Source of the DNA: Gammaproteobacteria bacterium
GTDB taxonomy: Bacteria > Pseudomonadota > Gammaproteobacteria > JAPPPA01
NCBI GenBank assembly: GCA_028817755.1
Contig: JAPPPA010000006.1
Coordinates: forward strand, 1-5,840
Reading direction: 5' to 3'
DNA: 5,840 nt
Below are positions 5,113 to 5,840 of this stretch, piece by piece (position 1 is the stretch's first letter; each line of letters begins with the position of its first letter). A program made the position numbers and the translations under genes. Under the pieces are notes generated by a model, which saw only the letters and a list, made by a program, of their open reading frames with translations, was not told the DNA's origin and did no database searches.

Positions 5113-5840
5113 ATGTTTAATAGTCTTCGCGGCTTCTTTTCTAACGACCTTTCTATCGACCTTGGCACCGCAAATACCTTGGTATATGCGCGTGGCGAGA
5201 GCATTGTTTTAGACGAACCTTCTGTAGTGGCGATTCGCCAAGACACCCAAGGCCGCAAAAGCATTGCCGCTGTAGGCGCAGACGCAAAAATGATGCTTGG
5301 CCGTACGCCCGGCAACATTACCGCGATCCGCCCACTGAAAGACGGCGTAATCGCCGACTTCACCGTCACCGAAAAAATGCTGCAAACCTTCATTAAGAAG
5401 GTTCACCAAGCGCGCTTCTTCAAACCAAGCCCGCGCGTATTGGTTTGCGTACCTTACGGCTCTACCCAAGTAGAACGCCGCGCGATTCGCGAATCAGCAC
5501 TAGGCGCAGGCGCGCGCCGCGTATTCCTAATTGAAGAGCCAATTGCTGCAGCGATTGGCGCAGGCATGCCAATTGACGAAGCCCGCGGCTCGATGGTTTT
5601 GGACATCGGCGGTGGTACTTCTGAGGTAGCGATTATTTCTTTGAACGGCATCGTATACGCCGCGTCTGTGCGCATTGGCGGCGACAAGTTTGACGAAGCC
5701 ATCATTAGCTACGTACGCCGCAACTACGGCACCCTGATCGGCGAAGCCACCGCTGAGCGCATTAAGCATGAGATCGGTTCTGCTTACCCAGGCAAAGAAG
5801 TGCGCGAGATTGAAGTAAAAGGCCGCAACCTTTCAGAAGG
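5113..5840 (+). CDS. mreB: Rod-shape-determining actin-like protein MreB, N-terminal 242 residues (3' partial)
   Basis: A bacterial actin homologue that forms ATP-dependent filaments on the inner face of the cytoplasmic membrane and guides the elongasome (MreC, MreD, RodA, PBP2) during side-wall peptidoglycan synthesis. The N-terminus MFNSLRGFFSNDLSIDLGTANT is typical and includes the short amphipathic membrane-binding stretch. Actin-fold nucleotide motifs are present: phosphate-1 DLGTANTLVY (16-25), the connecting motif IEEPIAAAIGAGMP (140-153) with the catalytic Glu region, and phosphate-2 VLDIGGGTSEVAI (162-174). VLVCVPYGSTQVERRAIRESALGAGAR is the conserved stretch before the connecting motif. 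The family is about 347 residues, so about 105 lie beyond the window edge; mreC and mreD would be expected next. In-frame upstream codons reach a stop at 5065 with no ATG, GTG or TTG, so the ATG at 5113 is the start. No good SD precedes it, which is unlike the gat genes. Confidence 0.97.
   Translation, partial: MFNSLRGFFSNDLSIDLGTANTLVYARGESIVLDEPSVVAIRQDTQGRKSIAAVGADAKMMLGRTPGNITAIRPLKDGVIADFTVTEKMLQTFIKKVHQARFFKPSPRVLVCVPYGSTQVERRAIRESALGAGARRVFLIEEPIAAAIGAGMPIDEARGSMVLDIGGGTSEVAIISLNGIVYAASVRIGGDKFDEAIISYVRRNYGTLIGEATAERIKHEIGSAYPGKEVREIEVKGRNLSE

Noticed and set aside
5454..5769. - strand readings opposite mreB
   Set aside because: They are antisense to the conserved ATP-binding region of mreB and show no protein family signal.

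Overview
The window looks like ordinary chromosome from a gammaproteobacterium of the Pseudomonas/Cellvibrio/Spongiibacter type. The pointers are an intact gatCAB operon facing away from mreB, an arrangement known from Pseudomonas and its relatives, and protein sequences that read as typical gammaproteobacterial GatCAB and MreB. Genus assignment is inference. No transposase, integrase, CRISPR array, tRNA or rRNA gene was recognised.

Left part, + strand. The window opens inside a gene for an FAD/NAD(P)H-dependent ferredoxin/rubredoxin-type reductase (2-757, N-terminus missing). A 147-bp gap follows. It ends in a 12-bp stem-loop with a U-tract (860-891), only 2 nt before the Shine-Dalgarno (SD) of a 229-residue transglutaminase-fold protein (905-1594). 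That protein keeps the Cys and His of the catalytic triad but has Thr where the Asp is expected. A 94-bp convergent gap (1595-1688) holds only short inverted repeats.

Centre, - strand. gatC (4899-4612), gatA (4600-3137) and gatB (3125-1689) form a tight operon for the Asp/Glu-tRNA amidotransferase, which converts mischarged Glu-tRNA(Gln) and/or Asp-tRNA(Asn) to the amidated forms. Both internal junctions have the same layout: an 11-nt gap, with the upstream TAG stop forming the first bases of the downstream SD. This suggests translational coupling and fixed subunit ratio.

Right part. A 213-bp divergent region (4900-5112) separates gatC from mreB, which runs + from 5113 off the window edge and encodes the actin-like cell-shape protein. 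A long imperfect inverted repeat (4968-5030, about 21 bp of pairing) sits almost at its centre. A plausible sigma70-like promoter for mreB lies within the repeat, and a smaller stem-loop lies in the gatC leader.

No gene in the window looks like part of an undescribed system. The items most worth a second look are non-coding: the palindrome between gatC and mreB, the hairpin before the transglutaminase-like gene, and the twin stop/SD junctions in gatCAB. The altered triad of the transglutaminase-like protein comes next.
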